Source of the DNA: Massilia sp. METH4
GTDB lineage: Bacteria > Pseudomonadota > Gammaproteobacteria > Burkholderiales > Burkholderiaceae_D
Direction: 5' to 3'
NCBI RefSeq assembly: GCF_037094685.1
Contig: NZ_CP146614.1
Span: forward strand, 4,774,001 to 4,838,000
DNA length: 64,000 bases
In this document: positions 52,155-61,515 of the stretch, piece after piece
How the letters are laid out: every line of letters begins with the position of its first letter
Position numbering within the stretch: the stretch's first letter is position 1
Made by a program: the position numbers and the translations under genes
Notes under the pieces: model-generated
Database searches by the model: none
What the model was told of the DNA's origin: nothing
The model's input: the letters and a program-made list of their open reading frames with translations, nothing else

Positions 52155-53188
52155 ATGCGACGTGCCGCACCGTGCTGCGCGACGGCCGGGAGTTCACCAT
52201 CACCGCCACCGTGCGCCCGCGCGCCAACCGGGCGGACGTGAAATGCGCCGTACCCGGCGCGCCCGCGCTGGCCGAGCGCATGCAGGAGGTGGTGCGCCTC
52301 GCGCGGCTGACGGAAGCGCGCTTCGACAGCCGCGTGCAGGTCGTGCTGGGCATCGACGGCGTGCCGGGAGGCGGCGAGCGCAATTGGGAGCTGGCGGCCG
52401 TGCTGGCCGACCGGATGGCACGCGGCCTGTGGCGGCCCGCCGCCGGGGTGGCCGTGCCGTGCGCGCTGGGCTGGTCCGACGCCTGGCAACTGGGCCGCGT
52501 GGACGGCCACGATGCGCCAGCCGTGCTCCCGGCCGGGCCGGACGTGCTGCTCGGCGGCGGCGGCCTGCCGCACCTGGGGGCGTTGGCGGGGCATGCCGAT
52601 CCGGCGGCCGCCGTCTCGTCCGTGCGCGCCTGGTTCCCGCTGCACAGCGGCGGTGTCAACGATGCACTGGCCTGGGTCGAGGTCAGTGTCAGCCCGCTGG
52701 CCGGGCTGGAGGCCGGCGGCGGGGGTAGCGAGGGGGGCGAGGAAGGCGAGGAGGAAGACCGGATCGCGGTTCCCGGCGTCGACGCCGCCGTGCAGCTGGC
52801 CGTGCGCCAGGCTTTGGCCGGCGCCCGGCATTTCGATGGCCGCGCCCTGGGCCGCTGGCGCACGGCCGTGCGCTTCGGCGTGCCGCGCTTCACGGGCGAT
52901 TCCTACCAGCTGGCGCTGGTAATGGCGGACCGGCTGGCGCGTGGCCGGGACTTCGTGCCGCGCGGCCGGCTGATCGCGACCGGCACTTCGGCGGCCTGGC
53001 ATGCCGGCCAGGTCGACAGCGTGGCGGGGCACGAGGCGAAGCTGGCGCTGATCCTGGCCGAAGCGGCGGCCGGCGACCGGGTGCTATTGCCGGCCGCCTG
53101 GGAGCCCGCGCTGCCGCCGGGCTGGCGCGAGGCCCTGCGGGCGAAAGGCGCCTCGTGCGCCTGCGTGGAGCGGATCGGCCTGATCTGA
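52151..53188 (+). CDS. Duplicated Lon-protease-like (S16) domain protein
   Basis: A 345-residue protein that appears to hold two Lon proteolytic-like domains. The second (residues ~176-345) retains the order of an S16 protease: Ser251 in GDSYQLALVMADRLARG, then a GTSAAWHAGQVDSVAGHEAK segment with Lys297, giving a Ser-to-Lys spacing of 46 against 43 in E. coli Lon. The first copy has Asn in place of the Ser (GERNWELAAVLADRMARG) and is probably inactive. There is no ATPase domain, so it may be a specialised peptidase fed by neighbours or a scaffold. A Gly/Glu-rich linker joins the halves. Confidence 0.6.
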   Translation: MNATCRTVLRDGREFTITATVRPRANRADVKCAVPGAPALAERMQEVVRLARLTEARFDSRVQVVLGIDGVPGGGERNWELAAVLADRMARGLWRPAAGVAVPCALGWSDAWQLGRVDGHDAPAVLPAGPDVLLGGGGLPHLGALAGHADPAAAVSSVRAWFPLHSGGVNDALAWVEVSVSPLAGLEAGGGGSEGGEEGEEEDRIAVPGVDAAVQLAVRQALAGARHFDGRALGRWRTAVRFGVPRFTGDSYQLALVMADRLARGRDFVPRGRLIATGTSAAWHAGQVDSVAGHEAKLALILAEAAAGDRVLLPAAWEPALPPGWREALRAKGASCACVERIGLI

Positions 53189-53266
53189 AATCCGATATGA
53201 AATCTGCAAGGAAGCCGTGCCTGTTAAAATCGGCGGGCGGTCCTTGGCGAAAGGAAGGAGACTGAC

Positions 53267-55471
53267 ATGTTCAAGATGTTCGGCAGGGGAAAACGAGGCG
53301 AAGCGGTGTTGCAGGACAACCGCTGGGTACCTGCCGGCGACGAACTGGCGGTCTACTTCGGCGTGCGCGAACTGTCGGGCATCTTTACCAAGACGCTGCG
53401 CGTGCCGCCCACCACCCGCGCCTACATCCTGCAGGGCAGCACCGCCACCGAAGTGCCCCAGGGAGAATACGAGCTGGAAGGCTTCTTCCAGCGGCTCAAC
53501 AACCTGCTGCGCAGCGAACACGCCGAGATCCTGATCACCCGCACCACGCCGCTGCCGGTCGCGTTCGAGCTGGCCGAGCTGCATACGGCCGAGCACCTGA
53601 AGGTGAGCGCCAGCTTCACGGTCGGCATCAAGGTCGAGCACGTCCCGGCATTCGCCCAGCATTTCATGACGGCGCCCGGCACCGTCACCGCGCGCCACTT
53701 GCAGGAACTGTTGCAGCGTTCGGTCTGGCAGATCGCCGCCGAGTTCGTGGGTGCGCGCTCGATCCGCGAAATGAGCACGAACCCCGACCTGCGGCTGCAA
53801 CTGGACGAGCGCCTGCAATCGGGCCTGAAACTGCGCCTGGCCGAGTTCGGGCTGGCCGCGGTGCAGGTGGAAACGCTGCAACTGCGCCACGACAAGTACG
53901 ACGCCAACCGCGCGCGCGTCGGTACCCTGTGGCTGGTGGCCGACGAGCGGCACGTGCAGCTGGAGCACGCCAAGCACCTCGACGAGCTGTACGACGAGGA
54001 GGAATGGCGCGCGCTGGCCCGCGCGGAGCAGGAGGCGCGTAACGAGTACCGCCGCGCCGAGCTGCGCCAGGATGCGGCGGTGGACAAGGCCGAGCTGGCG
54101 CTGCGCGAATCCGAGCGCATGCAGGCGATCCGCGCGCGCGAGATCGACCTGTATGCCCGCATCGTCGAGTCGCGCACGCGCAAGGCGGCCGTCGAGCGGG
54201 GCGCCGGCGCCGCCGCGGCCGAGCTGGAACATGAGCTGGCGAAGACGGCGGCCGGCCACGCCGGCGAGGCGGCCGACTGGGAACACGTGCGCCGGCTGGC
54301 CCAGATCCGCATGCGCACCGAGCTCGAGGTGGCGCAGCAGGAAGCGGTGGAACAGCGCGCGCTGGCCCGGCAGCGCTTCGCGCACGGCTTGCACATGCAA
54401 CAGATCCGCAACCAGATGGAGCAGGCCCTGGCCATCGAGGACGAAGCGCGCCGCCGCGCCGAGACGCAGCGGCTGCACCAGGCCCACCTGGAAGCGGAGC
54501 GCCGCGAGGCCGAGATCGAGGCCCAGCACCACGCGGGCCGCCTGCAGGCCGTGGAACTGGCGAACCTGGCGCGCCGCCGCGAGGCCGAACGCATCCGCGA
54601 ATGGGAAGAAGAGCTGCAGGTGGCAAGGCGGCGCGAGCTGGCGCGCGGCGAGGCAACCAAGGATGCCTCGTCGCAGGTGGAGGTGGCCGGCATCACGGCG
54701 CGGCTGGACGAACTGCGCCGCAGCGGCGCCAGCCTTGACGCCATCGCCCAGCACGAAAAGCTGCTGCGCACGATCGAGGCGGACGGCATCGCCCAGCGCC
54801 AGGCGAATGCGGTCGCCCACGAGGCCGAGGAAAACCGCCTCGCGCTGAAGCTGCGCGAGCACGAGGCCCAGTGGCAGCAGGAATTGCGCCGGCTGGAGCT
54901 CGAGCGCGATGAACGCCATGCGCGCGCGCGCAGCGAGTATGAAGCGCTGGTGGCGCGGCAGAACCACGCCGCCGAACTGGCGCGGATCGACATCGAGCGG
55001 ATCGGCGCGATCGGCAACCTGTCCGACACCGGCAAGGTGGCACTGGCGCCCACCGCCAATGCGCAGGCGCTGGCGCAACTCCTGAAGGTGCAGACGCAGT
55101 CGGAAATGGGCGCCGACCAGTTGCAGGCGCTGGCCTTGGTGGTGGGGGCGGAAAACAGCGTGAGCCCGCTGGACGCGCTGCGCATGGCGCAGCAAAGCGT
55201 GGCCGACGAGCGCGCCCGTACCGACGCCCAGCAGGACAAGGACCGCCAGCACCAGCTCGAACTGCTGAAGCTGCAGAACGCCACGCATGCCAATGCGCTG
55301 GCGGCGCAGATGCAGCTCGGCGTGGGTGTGGCGCAGGCCGGCGCGCCCGTCCATCATCATCACGCGGCCGTGCCGGCGGGGCCGCGGGTATGCGTGAACG
55401 GCCACCCGGTGCCGGCGGACCAGCCGGAAGCGAAATTCTGTGCGGAATGCGGCGTGCCGCTGCGGCGCTGA
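53267..55471 (+). CDS. SPFH/band-7 protein with long coiled coil and C-terminal zinc ribbon
   Basis: A 734-residue protein. The N-terminal ~225 residues form a virion-core-protein-like SPFH domain (GTVTARHLQELLQRSVWQIAAEF; LKLRLAEFGLAAVQVETLQL). Residues ~240-610 are Ala/Glu/Arg-rich coiled coil. The last ~25 residues are a zinc-ribbon (CVNGHPVP...FCAECGVPL). SPFH proteins organise membrane microdomains and often work with kinases or proteases. No transmembrane helix is seen. GGAGACTGAC precedes the ATG. It is 78 bp after the Lon-like gene and 15 bp before the kinase gene. Confidence 0.82.
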   Translation: MFKMFGRGKRGEAVLQDNRWVPAGDELAVYFGVRELSGIFTKTLRVPPTTRAYILQGSTATEVPQGEYELEGFFQRLNNLLRSEHAEILITRTTPLPVAFELAELHTAEHLKVSASFTVGIKVEHVPAFAQHFMTAPGTVTARHLQELLQRSVWQIAAEFVGARSIREMSTNPDLRLQLDERLQSGLKLRLAEFGLAAVQVETLQLRHDKYDANRARVGTLWLVADERHVQLEHAKHLDELYDEEEWRALARAEQEARNEYRRAELRQDAAVDKAELALRESERMQAIRAREIDLYARIVESRTRKAAVERGAGAAAAELEHELAKTAAGHAGEAADWEHVRRLAQIRMRTELEVAQQEAVEQRALARQRFAHGLHMQQIRNQMEQALAIEDEARRRAETQRLHQAHLEAERREAEIEAQHHAGRLQAVELANLARRREAERIREWEEELQVARRRELARGEATKDASSQVEVAGITARLDELRRSGASLDAIAQHEKLLRTIEADGIAQRQANAVAHEAEENRLALKLREHEAQWQQELRRLELERDERHARARSEYEALVARQNHAAELARIDIERIGAIGNLSDTGKVALAPTANAQALAQLLKVQTQSEMGADQLQALALVVGAENSVSPLDALRMAQQSVADERARTDAQQDKDRQHQLELLKLQNATHANALAAQMQLGVGVAQAGAPVHHHHAAVPAGPRVCVNGHPVPADQPEAKFCAECGVPLRR

Positions 55472-55486
55472 GACTCGGCAGTATCG

Positions 55487-57835
55487 ATGCAGACGGCCAG
55501 GGAAAAGATCCGCGAACTGCGCGCGCTCCACGACGACGGCCTGCTTTCCGCCGAAGAGTTCGAGCGGCGCAAGAACGCGATCCTGGATGCCGAATACACC
55601 CCCGGCGGCACGGCGCCGCCGCCCGTGCCGGCGCGGCAGGGGACCGAACTGGGGTTGATGGCCGGCCAGGAAATCGGCCCGCAGCATCGCCGCTACCGGC
55701 TGGAACGGCTGATCGGCATGGGCGGCATGGGCCAGGTGTGGCAGGCCACCGACCTCGCCACCCACGCGGAACTGGGGCACAGCGAGCAGGTGGCGGTGAA
55801 GATCCTGCCGCCGCAGCTCACGCAAAGCCCGCTGCATGCCCGCCTCCTGGTCGAGGAAGCCACGCAGGCGCGCCGGCTGGCCCACGACAATATCGTGCGC
55901 GTCTACGAATGGGCGCAGGACCCGGCCACGGCAAGCTATTTCATCATCATGGAATGCCTGGAGGGCCGCGACCTCGACGCCTGGCTGGCCGAGCACGGCC
56001 CCGTGCCGTTCGGCGAGGTGGAACGCATCCTGCGGCCCGTGGCCAGCGCGCTGCAATACGCGTGGGACCGCCACCGCCTGGTGCACCGCGACCTCAAGCC
56101 CGGCAATGTGTTCCTCACGGCGCAGGGCGACATCAAGCTGCTGGACTTCGGCATCGCCGCGCGCTCGCGCGACAGCGACGCGGGCTTGCCGCAGGTGCCC
56201 AATGCGGGCACGACGGGCTATCGGGCCCCGGAGATCGGCACGCAGCAGGGCACGCCGTCGCCGAAGCTCGACGTGTACGCGGTGGCCGTGATGATCTACC
56301 AGATGCTGGCCGGCGCCATGCCGTTCGGCGCCGACCGCTCCGCGCAGGTTCCAGAGCAGATGATCCCCGCCGCGCCGCCCGGCTTGAACGATGCGCAATG
56401 GACCGTGCTGCAAAACGGCTTCGCCTTCGACCACGAGGAGCGCTTCGATACCGTGACCGGCCTGCTGGACGCGCTGCGGCGCGCCGCCGGCCCGTCGCCG
56501 GAAGAGCTGGCAGCGCAGGCCGACGCCGCGCGGCTGGAAGCCGAACGCCGCGAACACGAGCGCCAGCGCGCGCAGTTGAAGGAGGCGCAGGAGCGGCTGC
56601 ATGCCGAACAGCGCGCGATGGAGCAGGCGCGCGTGGCCGAGGCCGAGGAGCAGCAGCGACAGGCATTGCAACGGCAGATGGAGCTGACGGCGCGGCGCCG
56701 CGCCGAGGCACAGGCGGCCGCGCAGAAGCAGCTGCGCGAAGACCAGGCGCGGCGCGAGCTGGAGCGGCAGCGCCGCGCGGAGGCGGAAGCGGCGGCCCAG
56801 GCACGCAAGGAACAGCTGCGCCAGCAACTGCTCGCCCGCCGCGAGGCCGATGCCGCCAAGGCCCGCGCCATCGAGGAGGAAAAGCAGCGCAAGGCGGCAC
56901 TGCTGAAGGCGCAGGCGGCCTACAAGGCCGAGCAGGAGCGCGCGCGCCGCGACCAGGCCGCGCGCAACGCGGCCGAGCTGGCGGCCCTGATGCCGACGGC
57001 GGCCAGTCCCGTGGCCGACCCCAGCGGCGTGCTGCGCGACCGCTTCCTCGACGGCACGGCCGTCGGCCCGGACCTGGTGCTGATTCCGACCGGGCGCTTC
57101 CAGATGGGCGGCACGGAACACGAGCATGTGGTGGCGCGCAAGGCCGGCGCGCAGGAATCCTGGCTGGCGCGCGAGCTGCCCACGCACTGGGTCGCCATCG
57201 AGCGTTCGTTCGCGCTGGGCCGCTACCCTGTCACGGTGGGAGAGTGGCGCCGCTTCGTGCGCGCCACCGCCTGGGAATCGAAGCTGGGCGTGGACCCGCA
57301 GGCCCCCGGCTTCGAGCAGGACGACTGGCACCCCGTGGTGAATGTGAGCTGGCACGATGCGCAGGAATATGTGCGCTGGCTGTCGCTGATGACGGGCGCG
57401 CTGTACCGACTGCCGAGCGAAGCCGAATGGGAATACGCGTGCCGCGCCGGCAGCCGCACCGCGTTCTCGTTCGGCGACGAGATCGGCACCGAATACGCGA
57501 ACTACGATGGCCATTTCACCTACGGTGCCGGGGTGCGCGGGGGGTTCCGCGGCGGCACCAGCAAAGTGGGTAGTTTCCAGCCGAACGCCTGGGGCTTGTA
57601 CGACATGCACGGGAACGTGTGGGAATGGACCGCGGACCCGGCGCACGACAACTACGAAGGCGCGCCGCTGGACGGCAGCGCGTGGGAAGAGGATGGCGAC
57701 CCGGCCCGGCGCATGGTGCGCGGCGGCGCCTGGCTGTACCAGCCGCGCTACCTGCGCTCGGCCGCGCGCAACGGCTATTCGGCCGTGCTGGCCAACGACG
57801 TGGTGGGATTCCGGGTGGCGCGCAAGCTGGGGTGA
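55487..57835 (+). CDS. Ser/Thr protein kinase with SHOCT and FGE-like domains
   Basis: A 782-residue three-part protein. Residues ~5-40 match a SHOCT domain (LHDDGLLSAEEFERRKNAIL). Residues ~65-350 are a Hanks kinase with IGMGGMGQVW, VAVKIL, HRDLKPGNV, DFGIAA and YRAPEI, apparently active. A coiled coil (~370-520) follows. Residues ~530-780 form a formylglycine-generating-enzyme-like domain (VIPTGRFQMGG, RLPSEAEWEYACRAG, NAWGLYDMHGNVWEW, RGGAWLYQPRYLRSAAR). The Cys pair of true FGE is absent in GGAWLYQPRYLRSAARNG, so this part is probably a binding module. It lies 15 bp after the SPFH gene and likely phosphorylates partners of the array. Confidence 0.88.
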   Translation: MQTAREKIRELRALHDDGLLSAEEFERRKNAILDAEYTPGGTAPPPVPARQGTELGLMAGQEIGPQHRRYRLERLIGMGGMGQVWQATDLATHAELGHSEQVAVKILPPQLTQSPLHARLLVEEATQARRLAHDNIVRVYEWAQDPATASYFIIMECLEGRDLDAWLAEHGPVPFGEVERILRPVASALQYAWDRHRLVHRDLKPGNVFLTAQGDIKLLDFGIAARSRDSDAGLPQVPNAGTTGYRAPEIGTQQGTPSPKLDVYAVAVMIYQMLAGAMPFGADRSAQVPEQMIPAAPPGLNDAQWTVLQNGFAFDHEERFDTVTGLLDALRRAAGPSPEELAAQADAARLEAERREHERQRAQLKEAQERLHAEQRAMEQARVAEAEEQQRQALQRQMELTARRRAEAQAAAQKQLREDQARRELERQRRAEAEAAAQARKEQLRQQLLARREADAAKARAIEEEKQRKAALLKAQAAYKAEQERARRDQAARNAAELAALMPTAASPVADPSGVLRDRFLDGTAVGPDLVLIPTGRFQMGGTEHEHVVARKAGAQESWLARELPTHWVAIERSFALGRYPVTVGEWRRFVRATAWESKLGVDPQAPGFEQDDWHPVVNVSWHDAQEYVRWLSLMTGALYRLPSEAEWEYACRAGSRTAFSFGDEIGTEYANYDGHFTYGAGVRGGFRGGTSKVGSFQPNAWGLYDMHGNVWEWTADPAHDNYEGAPLDGSAWEEDGDPARRMVRGGAWLYQPRYLRSAARNGYSAVLANDVVGFRVARKLG

Positions 57836-57946
57836 GGGCCTTGCCCGACCAGCCCGGGTCTGTCTTTTATGCAGTAGGCGCGGCCGCGGGAAAAGGTGTA
57901 CATTGCGCAAGAATCAATTGTGCAAACAACACTGCAAGGAAAGCCG

Positions 57947-58345
57947 ATGCCGATCACCGTCCGCCGCGATGCCACCCAACCGATGCGCCACCTCGTCCAC
58001 GTGCGCAACCACCTGATTCCCGCCGACGTGTCGGGCGAGGAGGGCGGCGCGGACGCGGGGCCGTCGCCGCACGACCTGTACGATGCGGCCCTGTCTTCCT
58101 GCAAGGCGCTGACCGTGCTGTGGTATGCCAGGCGCAAGAACATTCCGGTGGAGGATATCCAGGTGACGACCGCGCGCGACGACAGCGAGGAGCGCAAGGG
58201 TGTCTACCGCCTGGCCGTCACGCTGCACCTGACGGGCGACCTGTCCGAAGCGCAGCGTGCCGAGCTGCTGTCGGTGGCCGAGAAGTGCCCGGTCCACAAG
58301 CTGATGACGAGCGTGACCACCGAAGTCACGACGCACCTGGAGTAG
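57947..58345 (+). CDS. OsmC/Ohr-family peroxiredoxin-like protein
   Basis: A 132-residue OsmC-family protein. The paired redox cysteines are in LSSCKALTV and EKCPVHK, with the PSPHDLYDAAL segment between them and the N-terminal DATQPMRHLV. The start at 57947 follows AAGGA; a longer frame to 57896 is possible. It reduces organic hydroperoxides using thiols. It is 5 bp before the pirin gene and separate from the kinase array, so probably a small oxidative-stress operon with it. Confidence 0.85.
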   Translation: MPITVRRDATQPMRHLVHVRNHLIPADVSGEEGGADAGPSPHDLYDAALSSCKALTVLWYARRKNIPVEDIQVTTARDDSEERKGVYRLAVTLHLTGDLSEAQRAELLSVAEKCPVHKLMTSVTTEVTTHLE

Positions 58346-58349
58346 GCCC

Positions 58350-59243
58350 ATGAACATCGCGCACCTGATCAAGGGCCACGACAAGGACCTGGGCGGCGGC
58401 TTCATCGTGCGCCGCTACCTGCCTTCCGTGATCAAGCAGGCAGTTGGACCGTTCATCTTCTTCGACCACTTCGGCCCCCTCGACGTGCCGCTCGACGCGA
58501 ACCACGACGTGCGCCCGCATCCGCACATCGGACTGGCCACGGTCACGTACCTGTTCGAGGGCGCGATGGACCACCGCGACAGCATCGGCACCTTCCAGCG
58601 CATCGAACCGGGCGCCATCAACTGGATGACGGCCGGCCGCGGCATCGTCCACTCCGAGCGCGCGCCGGTGGACCTGAAAGGCCAGCCGCACCGCATGCAC
58701 GGCTTGCAGTTGTGGGCGGCGCTGCCCAAGGCCAACGAGGAAGACGAGCCGAACTTCTCGCACACGCCCGCCGCCGACATCCCCGAGCTGACCGTCGATG
58801 GCGCGACGGTGCGCGTGCTGATCGGCGCCGCGTTCGGCCAGGTGTCGCCGGTGCCGACCTATATGGAAACGCTGTACCTGGACGTGGTGCTGGAGCAGGG
58901 CGGTGAACTGGTGCTGCATGCGCTGCCTGCCGAGGCGGCGATCTATCCGGTCATCGGCGGCGTGGAGGTCGATGGCGTGGCCGTGGCCGCGAATGCGATG
59001 GCGCTGCTCGACACGGCGAGCGCGCCGCGCGTGAAGGCAACGTCCGACGCGCGCTTCGTCGTCATCGGCGGCGCGCCGCTGGACGGGCACCGCTACATGT
59101 TCTGGAATTTCGTGTCGTCGTCGAAAGAGCGGCTGGCTCGGGCCGCGGAGGACTGGGAAGCAGACCGCTTCGACCAGGTGCCCGGCGAGACGGAGCGCAT
59201 TCCCCTGCCGAACAGGCCGAAGCCGCAGGGTACTTACCTGTAG
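58350..59243 (+). CDS. Pirin family bicupin protein, second copy
   Basis: A 297-residue pirin-type bicupin. The metal ligands appear in VRPHPHIGLATVTYL and GRGIVHSER, with GAINWMTAGRG matching the family signature. It begins IAHLIKGHDKDLGGGFIVRRYLPS, the common pirin N-terminus. Distinct from the pirin at 20945-21829, with which it shares only the fold-level signature. It likely acts in redox control or dioxygenase chemistry. It lies 4 bp after OsmC. Confidence 0.92.
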   Translation: MNIAHLIKGHDKDLGGGFIVRRYLPSVIKQAVGPFIFFDHFGPLDVPLDANHDVRPHPHIGLATVTYLFEGAMDHRDSIGTFQRIEPGAINWMTAGRGIVHSERAPVDLKGQPHRMHGLQLWAALPKANEEDEPNFSHTPAADIPELTVDGATVRVLIGAAFGQVSPVPTYMETLYLDVVLEQGGELVLHALPAEAAIYPVIGGVEVDGVAVAANAMALLDTASAPRVKATSDARFVVIGGAPLDGHRYMFWNFVSSSKERLARAAEDWEADRFDQVPGETERIPLPNRPKPQGTYL

Positions 59244-59292
59244 ATTCCCCCGCGGCGCGGCCACGCGCGGCGCCGCCATTCACGGAGGACCC

Positions 59293-59610
59293 ATGACCAT
59301 CGCCATCACCGCCTTCAAGCTGCCGCAGCCGATCAGCCGGGAAGAAGCGCGCCGCATCTTCCTGAGCACGGCACCCACCTACCAGGGTGTGCCGGGCCTG
59401 TTCAGGAAGCATTACGTGTTGTCCGAAGACGGCGGTACGGCCGGCGGCGTCTACCTGTGGAATTCGCGGGCCGAAGCCGAAGCACTGTACACGGATGCGT
59501 GGCGGGCATATGTGAAGGAAAAATATGGCACCGAAGCTTCGGTGACGTATTTCGACAGCCCGGTGGTGGTCGATAACCTGGCGGGCCGGATCGAGGCGGA
59601 CGAACGGTAG
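59293..59610 (+). CDS. YdhR-family monooxygenase-like protein
   Basis: A 105-residue single-domain protein of the YdhR/ferredoxin-like dimeric fold. The pattern SREEARRIFLSTAPTYQGVPGLFRKHYV and WNSRAEAEALYTDAWRAYV matches proteins annotated as putative monooxygenases. It is 49 bp after the pirin gene, on the same strand, and probably part of the same stress operon. Catalysis has not been shown for this family. It converges with the zinc-ribbon/FHA gene across 122 bp holding GC-rich hairpins but no gene. Confidence 0.8.
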   Translation: MTIAITAFKLPQPISREEARRIFLSTAPTYQGVPGLFRKHYVLSEDGGTAGGVYLWNSRAEAEALYTDAWRAYVKEKYGTEASVTYFDSPVVVDNLAGRIEADER

Positions 59611-59732
59611 GATTGTCGGCCGGAACGCCATGTTCCGCGCTCGGCGGCACGGCCGACCCGGCGCCGGCGACCGGGGCCGGGTCGACGCATGAGGTGGGAC
59701 CGGCCTCCATGGCCGAGGCCTTGGTCCGCCAA

Positions 59733-61331
59733 TCAGGCGGTGTGCATTTCCCCAGCCACCGTTTCGCAAGCCACGCCGCCCGTGCGGATGATGTAACTCT
59801 CCGGATAAGGATCCGCCGCGAAGCGGGTGTGCGCCGGCACCCGGCTCAACTTGTCGAGCTGCGCGCTGGGGCCGAGCGCGGTTTCCTTGCCGGTCACGGC
59901 GTCGAGGTGCCAGAAGCCCCCGTCGTGGTGGAACAGCAGCGGCAGCGCGGCGGCGACCGGCGCGGCCTGCATGCGGCGCAGCGGGTAGCCGGGATGCGTG
60001 TCCGGCGCCAGCACGACGAAGCACTCGGCGCGTGCCCCTTCGTCGATGCGGTGCAGGATCACGCCGTGCGGCATGAGCGCCGTCACCTCGAGCACGGCGA
60101 TGCCCTTGATGCTGGCCGACAGTTCGATCCTCATGCCGAGGCGCAGCGGCACCGGCTTGTGCTTGCCGGGCCAGACGCCGTCGAGCAGGACGCCATAGCG
60201 CGACACGTCCTCGATCTCGAAGCCCAGCGTGCCGCGGCGGATCACCGCGTGGCGGCCGGACAGGCGGCGCGTGAGGCCGGCGGTGTCGATGCCGTCCGGG
60301 CCGTAGTGATTGAGCAGCACGTCCGCTTCCGGGTCGACGATCTCCATGCGGCCGAACACGCACTCGCCCTGCGCGAACAGGCGGATATGGCGCTGCGCGC
60401 CCGCTTCCGGCGCCGCGTTCACGAACGTGGCGGCGCGGCTCGGGTGCGGGTGGGCCGGGCCCGTGTGCGGCATGTCGATCTCGATCAGGTCCTCGTCCCA
60501 GGCGATGGTCGAAAAGCCCAGGTCGATCTTGCCCTGCGGCGCGCCCAGGTCCAGGTGCGCGATGCCCGCATTGCGGGCGGTGACGTCGATGTCCATGCTG
60601 CAGGCGCCCTGCATGCCCTGGGCGCTGACCCGCGCGATCGACGCGTCGTCCGCCATCACGCGCACGTTCTTGTGCGTGGACAGGAAGATGCGGTGGATCT
60701 CGGTCAGCGTGGCATCCAGGCGCGGCACGAGGATGACGAACGTGCACTCCCACTTGCGCACCGCCTGGCCGGGCTGGCGGCTCAGCACCTCGGCATGGAT
60801 CTGGTACTGGCCATGCTCGCGGTCGCGCGAGGAAAACTCGACGAATACGGGGCGCCAGTCGCCGTCGACCGAGCGCACGAACTGCTGGTTCGACGCGCCG
60901 TTACGGATCAGTTCCGACGACAGGCGGATCGCCAGCTGCGGCGCGCACTCGTTCGGCATGCCGCGCAATTCCATCTTCAGCGTCTGGCGGCCGCCGGCCG
61001 CGCGGGGGTCGAAGCCGCTGATGTGCAGCTGCGGCCGCACGCGGATCGGCGTTGCGTAATTGCCAATGGGCTTGGCCGCCGGCTCCGCGGCGGGGGCTTG
61101 GACACCACCCGGCACGGCGCGCGCATTGCGCATGGCCGACAGCAGCTCGTAGCTCGACGTCGCGGCCTGTGGTGCCGGCGGCTGCGTGCCGGCGGTCGCG
61201 TTGCCCTGCATGGTCGCGCAGGCGTTCACCGGCGCGGCCGCGGGCTGGCCGTGGCCACCCTCGCAGACGTGCTGACCCGGCGCGACCCAGAAGGTGCAGT
61301 GCGGGTGTTCGGTGTTGCGGCAAGTGTTCAT
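59733..61331 (-). CDS. Zinc-ribbon/FHA-domain protein
   Basis: A 532-residue cytosolic protein. The N-terminus (MNTCRNTEHPHCTFWVAPGQHVCEGGH) is a small zinc-binding ribbon or zinc-hook of Cys/His. The middle ~230 residues are beta-rich and unassigned. Residues ~330-430 look like an FHA phosphothreonine-binding domain (GRMEIVDPEADVLLNHYGPDGIDT, LSGRHAVIRRG, VSRYGVLLDGV). FHA domains read kinase signals, so this may couple to the facing kinase at 55487. It is the fourth gene of the minus-strand array. Start at 61331; a frame extension to 61376 adds 15 residues. Confidence 0.75.
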   Translation of the reverse strand: MNTCRNTEHPHCTFWVAPGQHVCEGGHGQPAAAPVNACATMQGNATAGTQPPAPQAATSSYELLSAMRNARAVPGGVQAPAAEPAAKPIGNYATPIRVRPQLHISGFDPRAAGGRQTLKMELRGMPNECAPQLAIRLSSELIRNGASNQQFVRSVDGDWRPVFVEFSSRDREHGQYQIHAEVLSRQPGQAVRKWECTFVILVPRLDATLTEIHRIFLSTHKNVRVMADDASIARVSAQGMQGACSMDIDVTARNAGIAHLDLGAPQGKIDLGFSTIAWDEDLIEIDMPHTGPAHPHPSRAATFVNAAPEAGAQRHIRLFAQGECVFGRMEIVDPEADVLLNHYGPDGIDTAGLTRRLSGRHAVIRRGTLGFEIEDVSRYGVLLDGVWPGKHKPVPLRLGMRIELSASIKGIAVLEVTALMPHGVILHRIDEGARAECFVVLAPDTHPGYPLRRMQAAPVAAALPLLFHHDGGFWHLDAVTGKETALGPSAQLDKLSRVPAHTRFAADPYPESYIIRTGGVACETVAGEMHTA

Positions 61332-61515
61332 GAGGGGCCAAGGACGAGATAAGCAAGACTGTACGCGCTTTTGCATCCCCTTGGCAACTCGGCGGTGCCT
61401 CGAACAGGGAGGCTTTTAGGCCCGTATTCACCGGTATTGGCCGACATCTCGCGGCGCGCGGCGCCGAACCGTAGCGATCCCTCAACCTTGTCGCAATGGC
61501 CTTCCCTGCATCGTC

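Noticed and set aside
53084..57910. 1608-residue minus-strand frame across the SPFH and kinase genes
   Set aside because: It runs antisense to two well-recognised proteins and its translation has no domain; an open shadow frame in GC-rich DNA.
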